From positions 62,001 to 126,000 of the forward strand of contig MKVK01000018.1 of the NCBI GenBank assembly GCA_001898825.1: 64,000 nucleotides of DNA. The letters run 5' to 3'. The notes under the pieces were generated by a model. The model saw only the letters and a list, made by a program, of their open reading frames with translations, did no database searches and was not told the origin of the DNA. Source of the DNA: Magnetospirillum sp. 64-120. GTDB lineage: Bacteria > Pseudomonadota > Alphaproteobacteria > Rhodospirillales > Magnetospirillaceae. Shown piece after piece: positions 51,897 to 60,011 of this stretch (the first letter of the stretch is position 1; every line of letters begins with the position of its first letter). A program made the position numbers and the translations under genes.

Positions 51897-53013
51897 CCAT
51901 CCCGGCTTCCTTGGCGCAGTGCGGGCAGACATCGGCGCCGTCGATGGCCGCGTAATCCTGACCGCAGCGAACACAGGCTCCGATTTGGTGCAGGGCCAGC
52001 ATCCGCCCCGGCGCGGTCACCGCATCGGCCGAGCGCGCCGGCTGCGCCCGCACCGATTTTTCAGGGCAAACGATGGCGCACAAACCGCAATTGGTGCAAA
52101 GCGCAGCGGTGAAGCCTATTCCCGACAGATTCTCTCGCGTCACCCGGCTCAAGGCTCCGGTCGGGCAACGTTCGGCACAGACGGCGCAGACCGAACAGGA
52201 GGGGGCGAACGAGCGCCCGACCCACGGCAGCACGACATCGTCCCGCCACGGCAAATCCGCGACATGACCGGCCAGCACCGCCTGATAGGCCACCGGCTGA
52301 TGCTTGAAGGCTCCCGGGACGGAAATCCCCGGCATCGGCACCGCCGATTGCGGTTCGGCGAGCGGGACCAGCCAGGCGGCGCTGGCCGCCGCCCTGGCGC
52401 CGGCCAAACGCAGGAAATTCCGGCGACTGGCCTTGATCTGATCTTCCCGGTGGACCGGTTCTTCCCGCCCGGCCCGTTCCCCCGCCAGGGCGGGGCGCAG
52501 GACCATGGCGGCGTCGCCGAACCAGCGGTCCAAATCGGCCCGCGCCCGCTGCACCGATGGATTGGCGTCCCCCCGGCGGCAATCCCGGCATTCCAGACGG
52601 CCATGCAGCACCATTTCCCTGACGCCCAAGGACATGGCGGCAGCGGCCAGCCGCCCGTCCAGCACCATGTGGCAGGGAATGACCACGCCACCGCCGCCGT
52701 CTTGGCTTTCCGAGCAATGCACATGAGCCACCGCGGATTGTGCTGCGGCGTCGAGAAAACGTTGCGGGTCGAACACAGCGAGGCGGAAAACACCGGCCGG
52801 GCAAGAGGGAACGCAGGCGCCGCAACCGGTACAAAGCCGCTCGTCCACCTCGACGCCATCGGCATCAAGGGTGATAGCTGCAGCGGCGCAGGCGGATTCG
52901 CAGGATCGGCAATACAGGCTCCTGGCGCGGGAATTGACACACAATTGTTCATCAGCCAGAACATCGACGTGGCCCAGAACCTCGATTGCCCGATCCAGAT
53001 TGTCGATCTTCAT
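51868..53013 (-). CDS. Multi-cluster ferredoxin-like protein
   Basis: The 381-residue protein has several Cys sets: 25/35/38/42, 61/64/67/71 (CTGCGACVPSCP), an HdrA/MvhD-like middle (VHCSES, VIPCHM, LECRDCRRG), 273/276/279/283, 306/309/312/316 (CTNCGLCAIVCP), and a terminal zinc-ribbon pair (CVRCG, CPHCA). So up to four 4Fe-4S clusters are expected. An SRRNFLRLAG sequence sits in the middle (about 196-205) and looks like a twin-arginine signal, but it is not at the N-terminus, so it is probably not one. It may link the enzyme to cytosolic or quinone electron pools. It overlaps its neighbour genes on both sides. Confidence 0.8.
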   Translation of the reverse strand: MKIDNLDRAIEVLGHVDVLADEQLCVNSRARSLYCRSCESACAAAAITLDADGVEVDERLCTGCGACVPSCPAGVFRLAVFDPQRFLDAAAQSAVAHVHCSESQDGGGGVVIPCHMVLDGRLAAAAMSLGVREMVLHGRLECRDCRRGDANPSVQRARADLDRWFGDAAMVLRPALAGERAGREEPVHREDQIKASRRNFLRLAGARAAASAAWLVPLAEPQSAVPMPGISVPGAFKHQPVAYQAVLAGHVADLPWRDDVVLPWVGRSFAPSCSVCAVCAERCPTGALSRVTRENLSGIGFTAALCTNCGLCAIVCPEKSVRAQPARSADAVTAPGRMLALHQIGACVRCGQDYAAIDGADVCPHCAKEAGMDEDWLEMLA

Positions 53014-53405
53014 GGCGCCCCCCCCAGTTTCCGCCCCAGCCAATGAGTGACCGCCACCGCAGAAACCAAGTTGGTCGCCAGGGGAACGTTGTTCAGGTCG
53101 CAGGCCCGATAGAACGGAGTGATGTCGGGTTCGTCCCCCGCCTGTTTCAGGGGATCGCGCAAGAAATAGACTGCGGCGATGGTGTTGGAGCAAACCAGCC
53201 CGCACAGTTGAATGTCTCCGCCTTTCTTGGCGGGAAACACCGAGGTCACCTCCAGGCCGGTCTCGCGCTCCAGCACCGTGCCGGTTTCCGTGGTCGACAG
53301 CAGGCGGTAGGTTTCAAAGACCCGTCGTTCGCGGTTGACCAACTTGACCAGTGGCGCATGCAGCCGGCGATGGGCGATCATGATCAGCGTATGCACGTCA
53401 GGCAT
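53010..53405 (-). CDS. Methylglyoxal-synthase-fold protein, probably non-catalytic
   Basis: The 131-residue protein matches the MGS fold: TLIMIAHRRLHAPLV, then VFPAKKGGDIQLCGLVCSNTI, VYFLRDPL and a CDLNNVPLATN end. In MgsA the first motif is AHD, with a catalytic Asp, and the loop before the last helix is HDPD. Here they are AHR and DEPD, so two catalytic residues are altered while the GGD is kept. It is more likely a regulatory or ligand-binding relative than a methylglyoxal synthase. Its presence within a respiratory operon is unusual. Confidence 0.65.
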   Translation of the reverse strand: MPDVHTLIMIAHRRLHAPLVKLVNRERRVFETYRLLSTTETGTVLERETGLEVTSVFPAKKGGDIQLCGLVCSNTIAAVYFLRDPLKQAGDEPDITPFYRACDLNNVPLATNLVSAVAVTHWLGRKLGGAP

Positions 53406-54546
53406 GATTGGCTTTCAGTTCCGCTTCGGGGGCCGGGGCGGTCCGGCGGTTCCGTGTCAGGCCGTCATAAAGCCGGTGGTGTCCCTCGGCCAGACGACGA
53501 ATGCCGGCTTCGACACTTTCTTCCCGTGCCAGGGCCGCACGCCAGCGCGACAGGGTGTCGATGTCCAGGGCCTGCCGCAATCCCGACACCAAGGCCGCCG
53601 GGTCGCCATGAGCGACCGTCACCCCATGGATTCCTTCGACGAAATGGGCCGCCTCGACCCGATCCGTCCGCAACACCGGCAAACGAAACGCGGCGGCGAG
53701 GTCGGTCAACGGGCTTTTGCATTGCTTGGCATAGGGCATGACCATCAGGTCGGCGCTGGCGAACAGATCGGCCACCTCGCCGGATTGCACATAGCGATCG
53801 ACGACGGTCAGGCGAACCCGGCCCCGCAAGCTCGCCAATAATGGCGGGGCGGCGCCGGCCAGAACGCCCTCGCCGGCGACCACCAGATGCAGATCCTTGG
53901 GCCAGCGATCCGCCAGCAAGGCACGTACCAGATCGCCCAATCCCTTGCGCCCTGATCCATGCCCGAAATACAGCAATCGACATTCGCCGTCTTGGCGCGG
54001 CGGTATTTCCGGCGCACGGTCGCCTTTCACCTCGGGATGGGCCAGAAGATTGGGACTGCCGGGCAGGTGAACGATGCGGTCGCTGCCAACGCCCAGCATT
54101 TCCTCCAGCCCCCAGGCAAGATGGGGGTCACGCGCCACCACCCGGTCGATGGACTGATAGACCAGACGAAAGCCCGGCGTCGACAGCCAGCGCCGACGAT
54201 GGGGCAGCAGATTGTGCGGCGTGTAGACGGCGCCAATGCCGCGGCCGCGCAGCCACGCCAGGAAACCAGCCGCCAACAACGGCTGGCCGATCCACTGGAA
54301 ATGCACGACGTCGGGCTTGAACGCCCGCACCTTTTCCGCAAGACAAAGCCAGCCCGCCGGCCCATCGGCCAAACAGGCTTCCTTGGTGAAGGGCGCCGGC
54401 CAATGGGCCAACTCGTCGCGCCGCCCCGAGGCCAGCATGACGTCATGCCCCAGATCACGCAGTCCCAATGCCAGGGCGTGGGCATAGTGGCACAGAAAGC
54501 CGCGCCCCGACCCTTCGACCAGCAAAATGCGCTTGGCGTCGCTCAT
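53398..54546 (-). CDS. Glycosyltransferase, GT4/GT-B type
   Basis: The 382-residue GT-B protein has the group 1 glycosyltransferase pattern: KILLVEG-type start (KRILLVEGSGRGFLCHYAHALALGLRDLGHDV), VYTPHNLLPHRRR, LLYFGHGSGRKGLGDLVRALL, LHLVVAGEGV, and DLFASADLMVMPYAKQCKSPL. It transfers a sugar from a nucleotide sugar to an unknown acceptor. The start follows aggaggcggcc, a strong ribosome site. It lies between the chaperone gene and the MGS-fold gene, which overlaps it by eight bases. Its connection to respiration is unclear. Confidence 0.75.
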   Translation of the reverse strand: MSDAKRILLVEGSGRGFLCHYAHALALGLRDLGHDVMLASGRRDELAHWPAPFTKEACLADGPAGWLCLAEKVRAFKPDVVHFQWIGQPLLAAGFLAWLRGRGIGAVYTPHNLLPHRRRWLSTPGFRLVYQSIDRVVARDPHLAWGLEEMLGVGSDRIVHLPGSPNLLAHPEVKGDRAPEIPPRQDGECRLLYFGHGSGRKGLGDLVRALLADRWPKDLHLVVAGEGVLAGAAPPLLASLRGRVRLTVVDRYVQSGEVADLFASADLMVMPYAKQCKSPLTDLAAAFRLPVLRTDRVEAAHFVEGIHGVTVAHGDPAALVSGLRQALDIDTLSRWRAALAREESVEAGIRRLAEGHHRLYDGLTRNRRTAPAPEAELKANHA

Positions 54547-54558
54547 GGCCGCCTCCTG

Positions 54559-55287
54559 CTATAGACCGGACGCCTTGCGGAATTCCGGACTGGATTCGAG
54601 CCGGGCGGGACGCCGAGCGTTGAGATCGGACAACTCCCGCAGACGCCGGGGCGGGGCGATCATGGACAGCTCCTCCCACAAGACCCGTCCGGTCAAATCC
54701 AGCATCCGCTCGTAGAAAGGATGCCCGGCCACCGATGCCGCGATACGGCACCAGCCGGGAACCCAGCCGCCCACTTCCTCGAGCAGGAAGCGTTCACGCC
54801 GAACCTTGGTCTCCTCGGCGGCGACGTCGTCGCCTCGTTCCAGGCAATCCGCTTCGGCCGAATAGAGCGCGGCGACGAAACCCAGCATGGTCCCCACATG
54901 GTCGGGAAACTCGCCGCTGAGCATCCGGCGGAATTCGAACCCGGCCTCGGTGTACCAATGATTGACCCGGCTGGACGGTTCCTGGGCCATCGCCCCGGTC
55001 TCGAACACCGATGCGTAAGGTGAGATGGCGCCCGGCGCCACGAATAGGCCGGTGAACTCGACCGCCAAGTGTTCCAACACCTCGGCCGATGGCCCGTGCA
55101 ACAGGTCATCGGGCAGTTCAACCCCGGCCTCGGCCAAAGGTTCCCGCAACGTGGTCCGCAGCAGTTCGAGGAACGCCTCGTCCGCTTCGTATTCCAGGGT
55201 CCGCCCCAGCAAGGTGAAAATTCCCGCTTGCGCCCGGTTTTCCTCGATCATCTTGGCGGTTTCCGCCTTTTTCATTTCCAATGTCAT
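54559..55287 (-). CDS. TorD-type chaperone for the molybdoenzyme
   Basis: The 242-residue all-helical protein fits the TorD/DmsD family (KMIEENRAQAGIFTLLGRTLEYEADEAFLELL, EHLAVEFTGLFVAPGAISPYASVF, MLGFVAALYSAEAD). Such chaperones bind the twin-arginine signal and the apoenzyme until the molybdenum cofactor is inserted. It starts 80 bases after the catalytic subunit gene's stop. The ATG 55287 follows ggggaggctggagc. Confidence 0.8.
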   Translation of the reverse strand: MTLEMKKAETAKMIEENRAQAGIFTLLGRTLEYEADEAFLELLRTTLREPLAEAGVELPDDLLHGPSAEVLEHLAVEFTGLFVAPGAISPYASVFETGAMAQEPSSRVNHWYTEAGFEFRRMLSGEFPDHVGTMLGFVAALYSAEADCLERGDDVAAEETKVRRERFLLEEVGGWVPGWCRIAASVAGHPFYERMLDLTGRVLWEELSMIAPPRRLRELSDLNARRPARLESSPEFRKASGL

Positions 55288-55366
55288 GCTCCAGCCTCCC
55301 CGTACGCCAGAATTCAAAAAAGTGGGCGGCGACGGCATAGCCGCCGCCGTCCAGTTTCAGGGACGG

Positions 55367-58027
55367 TCAGTGCCCTGCACCGACATGGGGCTCGGGGAGA
55401 TGATCCCAGTCGATCTGCACCTCTTTGTGGTTGGCCTTGTGGATATCGCCGGTATAGGCGAAGCGCAGGGTTTCCTCGTAATCCTTGATCGAAACCTCAA
55501 GGCTGGACTTGACGTCGCCGTACTTGTCGCCGGCCTGCGCCTTGGTGACGGTGATCACCGTGTCGTACCAGCCCTGCGATCCGCCGATGGGGTCGACCGC
55601 CAGCTTGATGATCGAATTGGGGTGCACCCCCTTGTCGTCCCACCAGACGTTGTGGTCGATATCCGGGTCGCCGCCCAAGGCCCATTCAGCCACCTTTTCC
55701 TTTTGCTTGAGCTGAGCCAAACGGCCATAGGCGGAGTGACCACAAGCGGTGGAAATCGCCACGACATCCGGGTGGATACCTTCGGTGACATGGGCACGGG
55801 TGACCATGTAGCCGACGCTCGAGGTGACGCGGATCAGGTCGCCGTCCTTGATGCCGCGGGCGGCGGCGGTCTTGGGATTAATCCAGGCCGGATTCTTATG
55901 GTAAAGCTCGGCCAGGTACTTCAGCGACGCCGTGCGGCTTTGGGTATGGACGTTGACCTTGAAAGTGGTCAGCACCAGTTCGTCCGGCTTTTTGTCGCGC
56001 GACGCCAAGCGTTTGTAGACCGGCAGCGGATTGAAGCCGTATTTGACATAGCTGGCTTTCCACAATTCGATCTTGCCCGACGGCGTGCCGAACCCGGCCA
56101 TGTTCTTGCCGTTGATGCGAACACCAATGGTTTTGCCACCCTTCTTGATGGCGCCGTTGTCGGCGATGGTCGCGCCATCCATGTCGGCGGCCGAGAGTTC
56201 CTTCATGTGCAGGCCGAACTCGGGCTGAACCTCTTCGCCGTTCTTGTCGACGATCTTGGCCGTGACCGGATCGACCGAGCCGTATTTCGGCCAGACGCCA
56301 TGCTTTTTCAGGTAATCGTAGCCGCCGTCTTCCTTCAGGCCGGGGATGCCGTCGAACTGGGCGCGCACCCATTCCTCGCCGTTCTTGAAGGCGAAGTATT
56401 GCTTCATGCCCAGGCTGCCGTCGGGATCGACCTTGTGCATGGTCTGGATGATGGTGTCGCGCCATTCCTGCGTACCGCCCAAGGGCTTGATCACCTGCTG
56501 ACGGATTCCCAGCCAAGGCCGCAGGTCGCTGGGCATGGATTCGGGATCGTTGCGCTCCAGATACGTGGTGTCCGGGATGATCAGGTCGGCCAGTTCGGCG
56601 GTTTCCGACATGTAAGGGCTGAACGAGCAGTAGAACGGAATCAGCTTCTCGTCCTTGAGCAGCGCGTCCCAGACATGGCTGGACGGATAGGTGTAGACGG
56701 GATTGTCGTAATAGGTCATGTAGACCGCGACCTTTTCCTCGCCCTTCATGATCTGGTAGGGCATGTGGGTTGAAACCGCATGCGAGGCCAGGGGATATTG
56801 AGGCGGGGCGCCCAGTGCGCTGGGGACCTTGGCGGCCGGCGGCTTGGGCGAGGGCTGGTTGAAGTTCATGCCGCGCGGCAGACAATAGCCGCCTTTCTTT
56901 TCCACATTGCCGGTGATGACGTTCAGCATGTGGATGGCGGCTTCCTGGTACGACCCGTACACATGCTTGGCCGGACCGCGATACGAGAAGGTGGTCGCCG
57001 GCTTGGTGGTGGCGAATTCCCGGGCGATGCGGCGGATGTCCTTGGCCGGGACGCCCGATTCCTTTTCGGCGAATTCGGGAGTGTAGGGCTTGAGGTGTTC
57101 GATCAGTTGTTCCGGCGTTACGTTGGTCCAGGTGCGGATGAACGCGTCGTCGTAAAGCTTTTCGTTCATGATCACTTGGGCGATCGCCAAGGCGATGGCG
57201 CCGTCGGTGCCGGGATAGGGGGCGAACCATTCGTCGGCCAACGCCGCCGTATTGCCCATACGCGGGTCGAAATAGACCAGCTTGGCCTTGTTGCCGACCA
57301 CGCCGTCGACCAGACGCTGTGCGTTGGGATTGTGGAAATAAGCGGTTTCCAGAACGTTGGCGCCGAACACCAGGGCATATTTGGTGTTGGTCCAGTCGCA
57401 GGATTCGATATCCGGCCCCCATGACGGCTCCAGGCCGACCTTCTTCGACGATTCGCAGATGTTGGTGTGGTTGACCATGGCGTTGGAGCCCATGGCGTGC
57501 ATGAAGCGATGCACGGCGCCGCCGGTCCGGTTACGGCCCCACTTGAAAACGATCTCGTTGCGGATGGCCGGATCGTTCTCCTTGATCGAGCGGTCGATCA
57601 CCTCGCGCAGCTTGCTGGCCAGGATGGTGGTGGCTTCGTCGTAGGAAATCCGCTTCCACTTGCTCTCGCCGCGCTTACCGGTGCGCAGCAGCGGGGTCAT
57701 GATGCGGTCGGGGTCGTAAACGTGCAGGAAACCGGAATTGCCCTTGGCGCACAGCTTGCCGCGGTTGCCGGGGTGATCGGGGTTGCCTTCCAGTTTAACG
57801 ATCCGGCCATCCTCGATATAGGCGATGCCGCCGTCCTCGATGTTGCAGACCATGCAGGTATAGGGCACGGCTTGGCGTTCCTTGCCGGTGACCGGCGAGA
57901 AATCCTTGCCGCCCTGATCCTGCTCCATGGCGTGCAGGCGGGTGGCGCCCAACGATCCGGCGATGGCTGCGGTCGATCCGCCCAGCTTCAGGAAGCCGCG
58001 GCGCGACACGGGGAAATGCTTGTTCAT
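55367..58027 (-). CDS. Molybdopterin oxidoreductase, catalytic subunit
   Basis: An 886-residue Mo-bisMGD enzyme with a twin-arginine signal (SRRGFLKLGG), so it is periplasmic. The Fe-S motif is CMVCNIED...LCAKG: Cys58, Cys61, Cys93, with Asp65 where the third Cys is normal. The likely molybdenum ligand is Cys191 in NHTNICESS. It belongs with the PsrA/PhsA/TtrA/ArxA side of the family by length and neighbours. The gene order (Fe-S, NrfD, catalytic) matches ttrBCA and srdBCA systems. The substrate is not evident; selenium, tellurium, sulfur or arsenic compounds are candidates. Confidence 0.85.
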   Translation of the reverse strand: MNKHFPVSRRGFLKLGGSTAAIAGSLGATRLHAMEQDQGGKDFSPVTGKERQAVPYTCMVCNIEDGGIAYIEDGRIVKLEGNPDHPGNRGKLCAKGNSGFLHVYDPDRIMTPLLRTGKRGESKWKRISYDEATTILASKLREVIDRSIKENDPAIRNEIVFKWGRNRTGGAVHRFMHAMGSNAMVNHTNICESSKKVGLEPSWGPDIESCDWTNTKYALVFGANVLETAYFHNPNAQRLVDGVVGNKAKLVYFDPRMGNTAALADEWFAPYPGTDGAIALAIAQVIMNEKLYDDAFIRTWTNVTPEQLIEHLKPYTPEFAEKESGVPAKDIRRIAREFATTKPATTFSYRGPAKHVYGSYQEAAIHMLNVITGNVEKKGGYCLPRGMNFNQPSPKPPAAKVPSALGAPPQYPLASHAVSTHMPYQIMKGEEKVAVYMTYYDNPVYTYPSSHVWDALLKDEKLIPFYCSFSPYMSETAELADLIIPDTTYLERNDPESMPSDLRPWLGIRQQVIKPLGGTQEWRDTIIQTMHKVDPDGSLGMKQYFAFKNGEEWVRAQFDGIPGLKEDGGYDYLKKHGVWPKYGSVDPVTAKIVDKNGEEVQPEFGLHMKELSAADMDGATIADNGAIKKGGKTIGVRINGKNMAGFGTPSGKIELWKASYVKYGFNPLPVYKRLASRDKKPDELVLTTFKVNVHTQSRTASLKYLAELYHKNPAWINPKTAAARGIKDGDLIRVTSSVGYMVTRAHVTEGIHPDVVAISTACGHSAYGRLAQLKQKEKVAEWALGGDPDIDHNVWWDDKGVHPNSIIKLAVDPIGGSQGWYDTVITVTKAQAGDKYGDVKSSLEVSIKDYEETLRFAYTGDIHKANHKEVQIDWDHLPEPHVGAGH

Positions 58028-58062
58028 CTCGACGTCCCTCTTGTCCGTTGCCTTCTTGAGGC

Positions 58063-58938
58063 TTAGTAGTACAGCTGGGGCAATTGCCCGGCGACCAGGA
58101 TGACCTCGCGGAAGGCGTAGGCTCCGATCAGGCTGGCGATCCCCGCCACGGCCAGAATCTGCGGCCGCCGGCCGATATCCGGTCGTACCAGCAGGGCCAA
58201 CGGGGCGAGGATGCCGACGACCAGGGTCAGCAACCAGACCTGCATCGCGAACTGGTCGTTGAGGATATGCCAGCCCAGTTGCATTTCCTCGGAACCGTAA
58301 AGAAACGACAGCAGCAGCCCCAAGAACAGGAACAAGGTGGTCGCCACCCCGCTCAGCATGACCGCATGCAAAATCTTGGAGGCGTCAGCGTCGTCGGTCT
58401 TGCGGATCATGCCGATGACCGCCAGCGCCGCCGCCCCCGAGGTCACCGACAGGACCACGAACAGCACCGGAATCCACGGCGTCGCCCACACTTCGCGGGT
58501 CGTCTGCACCATCAGGTCGTTGCCGGTGTAAAGCGGCATGGACAGGCCCAGCAAGGAGCCGATGATGGCCAGCGGCTTCAGCGGGGCGGTGTTGCCCGCC
58601 CGGTCGAACCACCAGAACAGCACCACGCAGGCCGCGAACATCAGCAGGAACAGCGATCCCCAGGACAAGGGCGATGTCCAATGGAAGTAAAGGATCGGAT
58701 AGAGGAAGCGCATGGGCTGCCCCAGATCATGGATCAGCAGCGGCCCGCAAATCAGCACGATCACGAAGGCCAGCACCAAACCGGGCAATTGCAAGGGCCG
58801 CAAGGCTTCGAACCTGCCGCCGAACATCACCGGCGCGGTGGCCAAGGCATAGGCCATGCCGGCGGTGCCGATCAGGAAGAAGTAAACCGACAATTCCCAG
58901 CCCCAGGGGGCGATGTGGAAGTTCATGTATTCGAACAT
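58063..58938 (-). CDS. NrfD/PsrC-type membrane subunit
   Basis: A 291-residue membrane protein with eight predicted helices (FHIAPWGWELSVYFFLIGTAGMAYAL, LPGLVLAFVIVLICGPLLI, WGSLFLLMFAACVVLFWWF and others). NrfD/PsrC subunits bind quinone and pass electrons to the Fe-S subunit. It lies between the Fe-S gene (15 bases upstream) and the catalytic subunit gene (35 bases downstream). It should link the periplasmic enzyme to the quinone pool. Confidence 0.9.
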   Translation of the reverse strand: MFEYMNFHIAPWGWELSVYFFLIGTAGMAYALATAPVMFGGRFEALRPLQLPGLVLAFVIVLICGPLLIHDLGQPMRFLYPILYFHWTSPLSWGSLFLLMFAACVVLFWWFDRAGNTAPLKPLAIIGSLLGLSMPLYTGNDLMVQTTREVWATPWIPVLFVVLSVTSGAAALAVIGMIRKTDDADASKILHAVMLSGVATTLFLFLGLLLSFLYGSEEMQLGWHILNDQFAMQVWLLTLVVGILAPLALLVRPDIGRRPQILAVAGIASLIGAYAFREVILVAGQLPQLYY

Positions 58939-58953
58939 TTCTGCATCCCCCTT

Positions 58954-59676
58954 TTAGAGCACGCCGCCAAAGAACTGACGGCCCTTGTTGTGACGATAGA
59001 ACGCTTCGGCATCGGACTTGGCCGCATACGATTCCGGCGGCGAGTAGATCTGATTGACGATCTGCTGGGCCGGCTTGATGTAATAAACCTGCGGCTTGGT
59101 GCCTTTTTCCGACTTCAGCGTCACCGTCGGCATACCGCCGACCAATTTGTGCACTTCGCTGTTGGGATCGTTCAGGTCGCCAAAAATGCGCGAGCGCCCC
59201 AGGCAGGTCTGCACGCAGGCGGGGACCAGATTGTTGGACACCCGATGTTCGCAGAAGGTGCACTTGTCGACCACGCCGCCGATCTTCACCCGGGTGCGGC
59301 TGTTGGGCAGCACGTGGCGGGCGTTGTAGGGGCAGGCGGCCATGCAGGTGCGGCAGGCGATGCAGCGCTCATAGCGCTGGAGCACGTACCCTTCCTCGTG
59401 CTTGTAGGTCGCCTCGGTCGGGCAATTGCGCACGCAGGGGGGGTTGTCGCAGTGATTGCACAGACGCGGCAGGAAATGCCGTTTGGTGTTGGGGTACTGG
59501 CCCGTGTCCTTGACCTTGACGATGGTGCGCCAGACGCCCAACGGTACGTCGTACTCGGCCTTGCAGGCCGCGACGCAGGCCATGCATCCGATGCACCGCC
59601 TGAGATCGATGACCATGGCCCAACGCTTTTTTCCAGCCACTCCCGCGGATGGCTCGGCCTGAAGCCCGATAGGCAT
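58954..59676 (-). CDS. 4Fe-4S electron-transfer subunit
   Basis: The 240-residue DmsB/PsrB-type protein has four cluster motifs: CIGCMACVAACKAE, CNHCDNPPCVRNCP, CIACRTCMAACPYNAR and CTFCEHRVSNNLVPACVQTC. It has no signal peptide and would be exported together with the twin-arginine-bearing catalytic subunit. The ATG at 59676 follows gagggaggggg, a strong ribosome site. It is the first gene of the 17-gene run, about 64 bases downstream of a sigma54-type promoter. Confidence 0.9.
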   Translation of the reverse strand: MPIGLQAEPSAGVAGKKRWAMVIDLRRCIGCMACVAACKAEYDVPLGVWRTIVKVKDTGQYPNTKRHFLPRLCNHCDNPPCVRNCPTEATYKHEEGYVLQRYERCIACRTCMAACPYNARHVLPNSRTRVKIGGVVDKCTFCEHRVSNNLVPACVQTCLGRSRIFGDLNDPNSEVHKLVGGMPTVTLKSEKGTKPQVYYIKPAQQIVNQIYSPPESYAAKSDAEAFYRHNKGRQFFGGVL

Positions 59677-59739
59677 CTGCCCCCTCCCTCTCTCGTGTTC
59701 GATTTCGGCCTCTCCTCCGAGGCTTCGTGTTGGTGATTT

Positions 59740-59755
59740 TGCACGTCCCGTGCCA
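59740..59755 (-). promoter_or_regulatory. Sigma54-type promoter of the oxidoreductase operon
   Basis: Read on the minus strand the sequence is TGGCACGGGACGTGCA, matching the -24/-12 consensus (TGGCACG-N4-TTGCA) except for one T. It lies 64 bases before the Fe-S subunit start, with an activator-type dyad about 70 bases upstream. Confidence 0.75.
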
Positions 59756-59810
59756 AGCCCGGAGTTCCGCCCCGTTGGGGCCGAAGCCTCCAGCACCGAC
59801 CGATCGCGCA

Positions 59811-59826
59811 GTTACCGGGCGGTAAC
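59811..59826. promoter_or_regulatory. Activator dyad 1
   Basis: GTTACCGGGCGGTAAC is a perfect 6-bp inverted repeat around four bases. It is centred about 71 bases upstream of the minus-strand sigma54 promoter, a usual enhancer distance. The likely ligand is the NtrC-type regulator encoded at 43954-45315. Confidence 0.7.
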
Positions 59827-59855
59827 ATTCCGCTCGAATCGCTCAATTGCGTAAA

Positions 59856-59869
59856 TTGTGAAAAATCAA
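59856..59869. promoter_or_regulatory. Possible FNR/Anr box
   Basis: TTGTGAAAAATCAA matches the FNR consensus TTGAT-N4-ATCAA at eight of ten positions. It lies between the two activator dyads. Oxygen control would fit an anaerobic system, but the match is modest. Confidence 0.3.
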
Positions 59870-59886
59870 GGCAATGCGCGATCGCC

Positions 59887-59902
59887 GTTACTCAGCGGTA
59901 AC
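59887..59902. promoter_or_regulatory. Activator dyad 2
   Basis: GTTACTCAGCGGTAAC is the same dyad with one mismatch. Its centre is 76 bases (about seven helical turns) from dyad 1 and about 60 upstream of the plus-strand sigma54 promoter, so both dyads could serve both directions. Confidence 0.65.
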
Positions 59903-59945
59903 GATGCTTCGGCGGGTTTCCGCGCTTTGCCGCGCCTTCGCCGTT

Positions 59946-59961
59946 TGGCAAGAATATCGCA
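59946..59961 (+). promoter_or_regulatory. Sigma54-type promoter of moaA
   Basis: TGGCAAGAATATCGCA matches the -24/-12 pattern (GG and GC correctly spaced, TGGCA-G-N4-T-GCA). It ends 50 bases before the moaA ATG. Confidence 0.65.
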
Positions 59962-60011
59962 TGGTGGAGCGCGGGCACGCTGCCCCAACGATCTTTTCGG
60001 GAGGAATCAGG

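Noticed and set aside
53010-53405. Calling this gene methylglyoxal synthase (mgsA)
   Set aside because: Two catalytic positions differ from MgsA, so only the fold is assigned.
55367-58027. Naming the catalytic subunit ArxA, TtrA or SrdA
   Set aside because: The neighbours suggest these families, but the missing third Cys and lack of a diagnostic substrate motif make a specific name unsafe without a tree.
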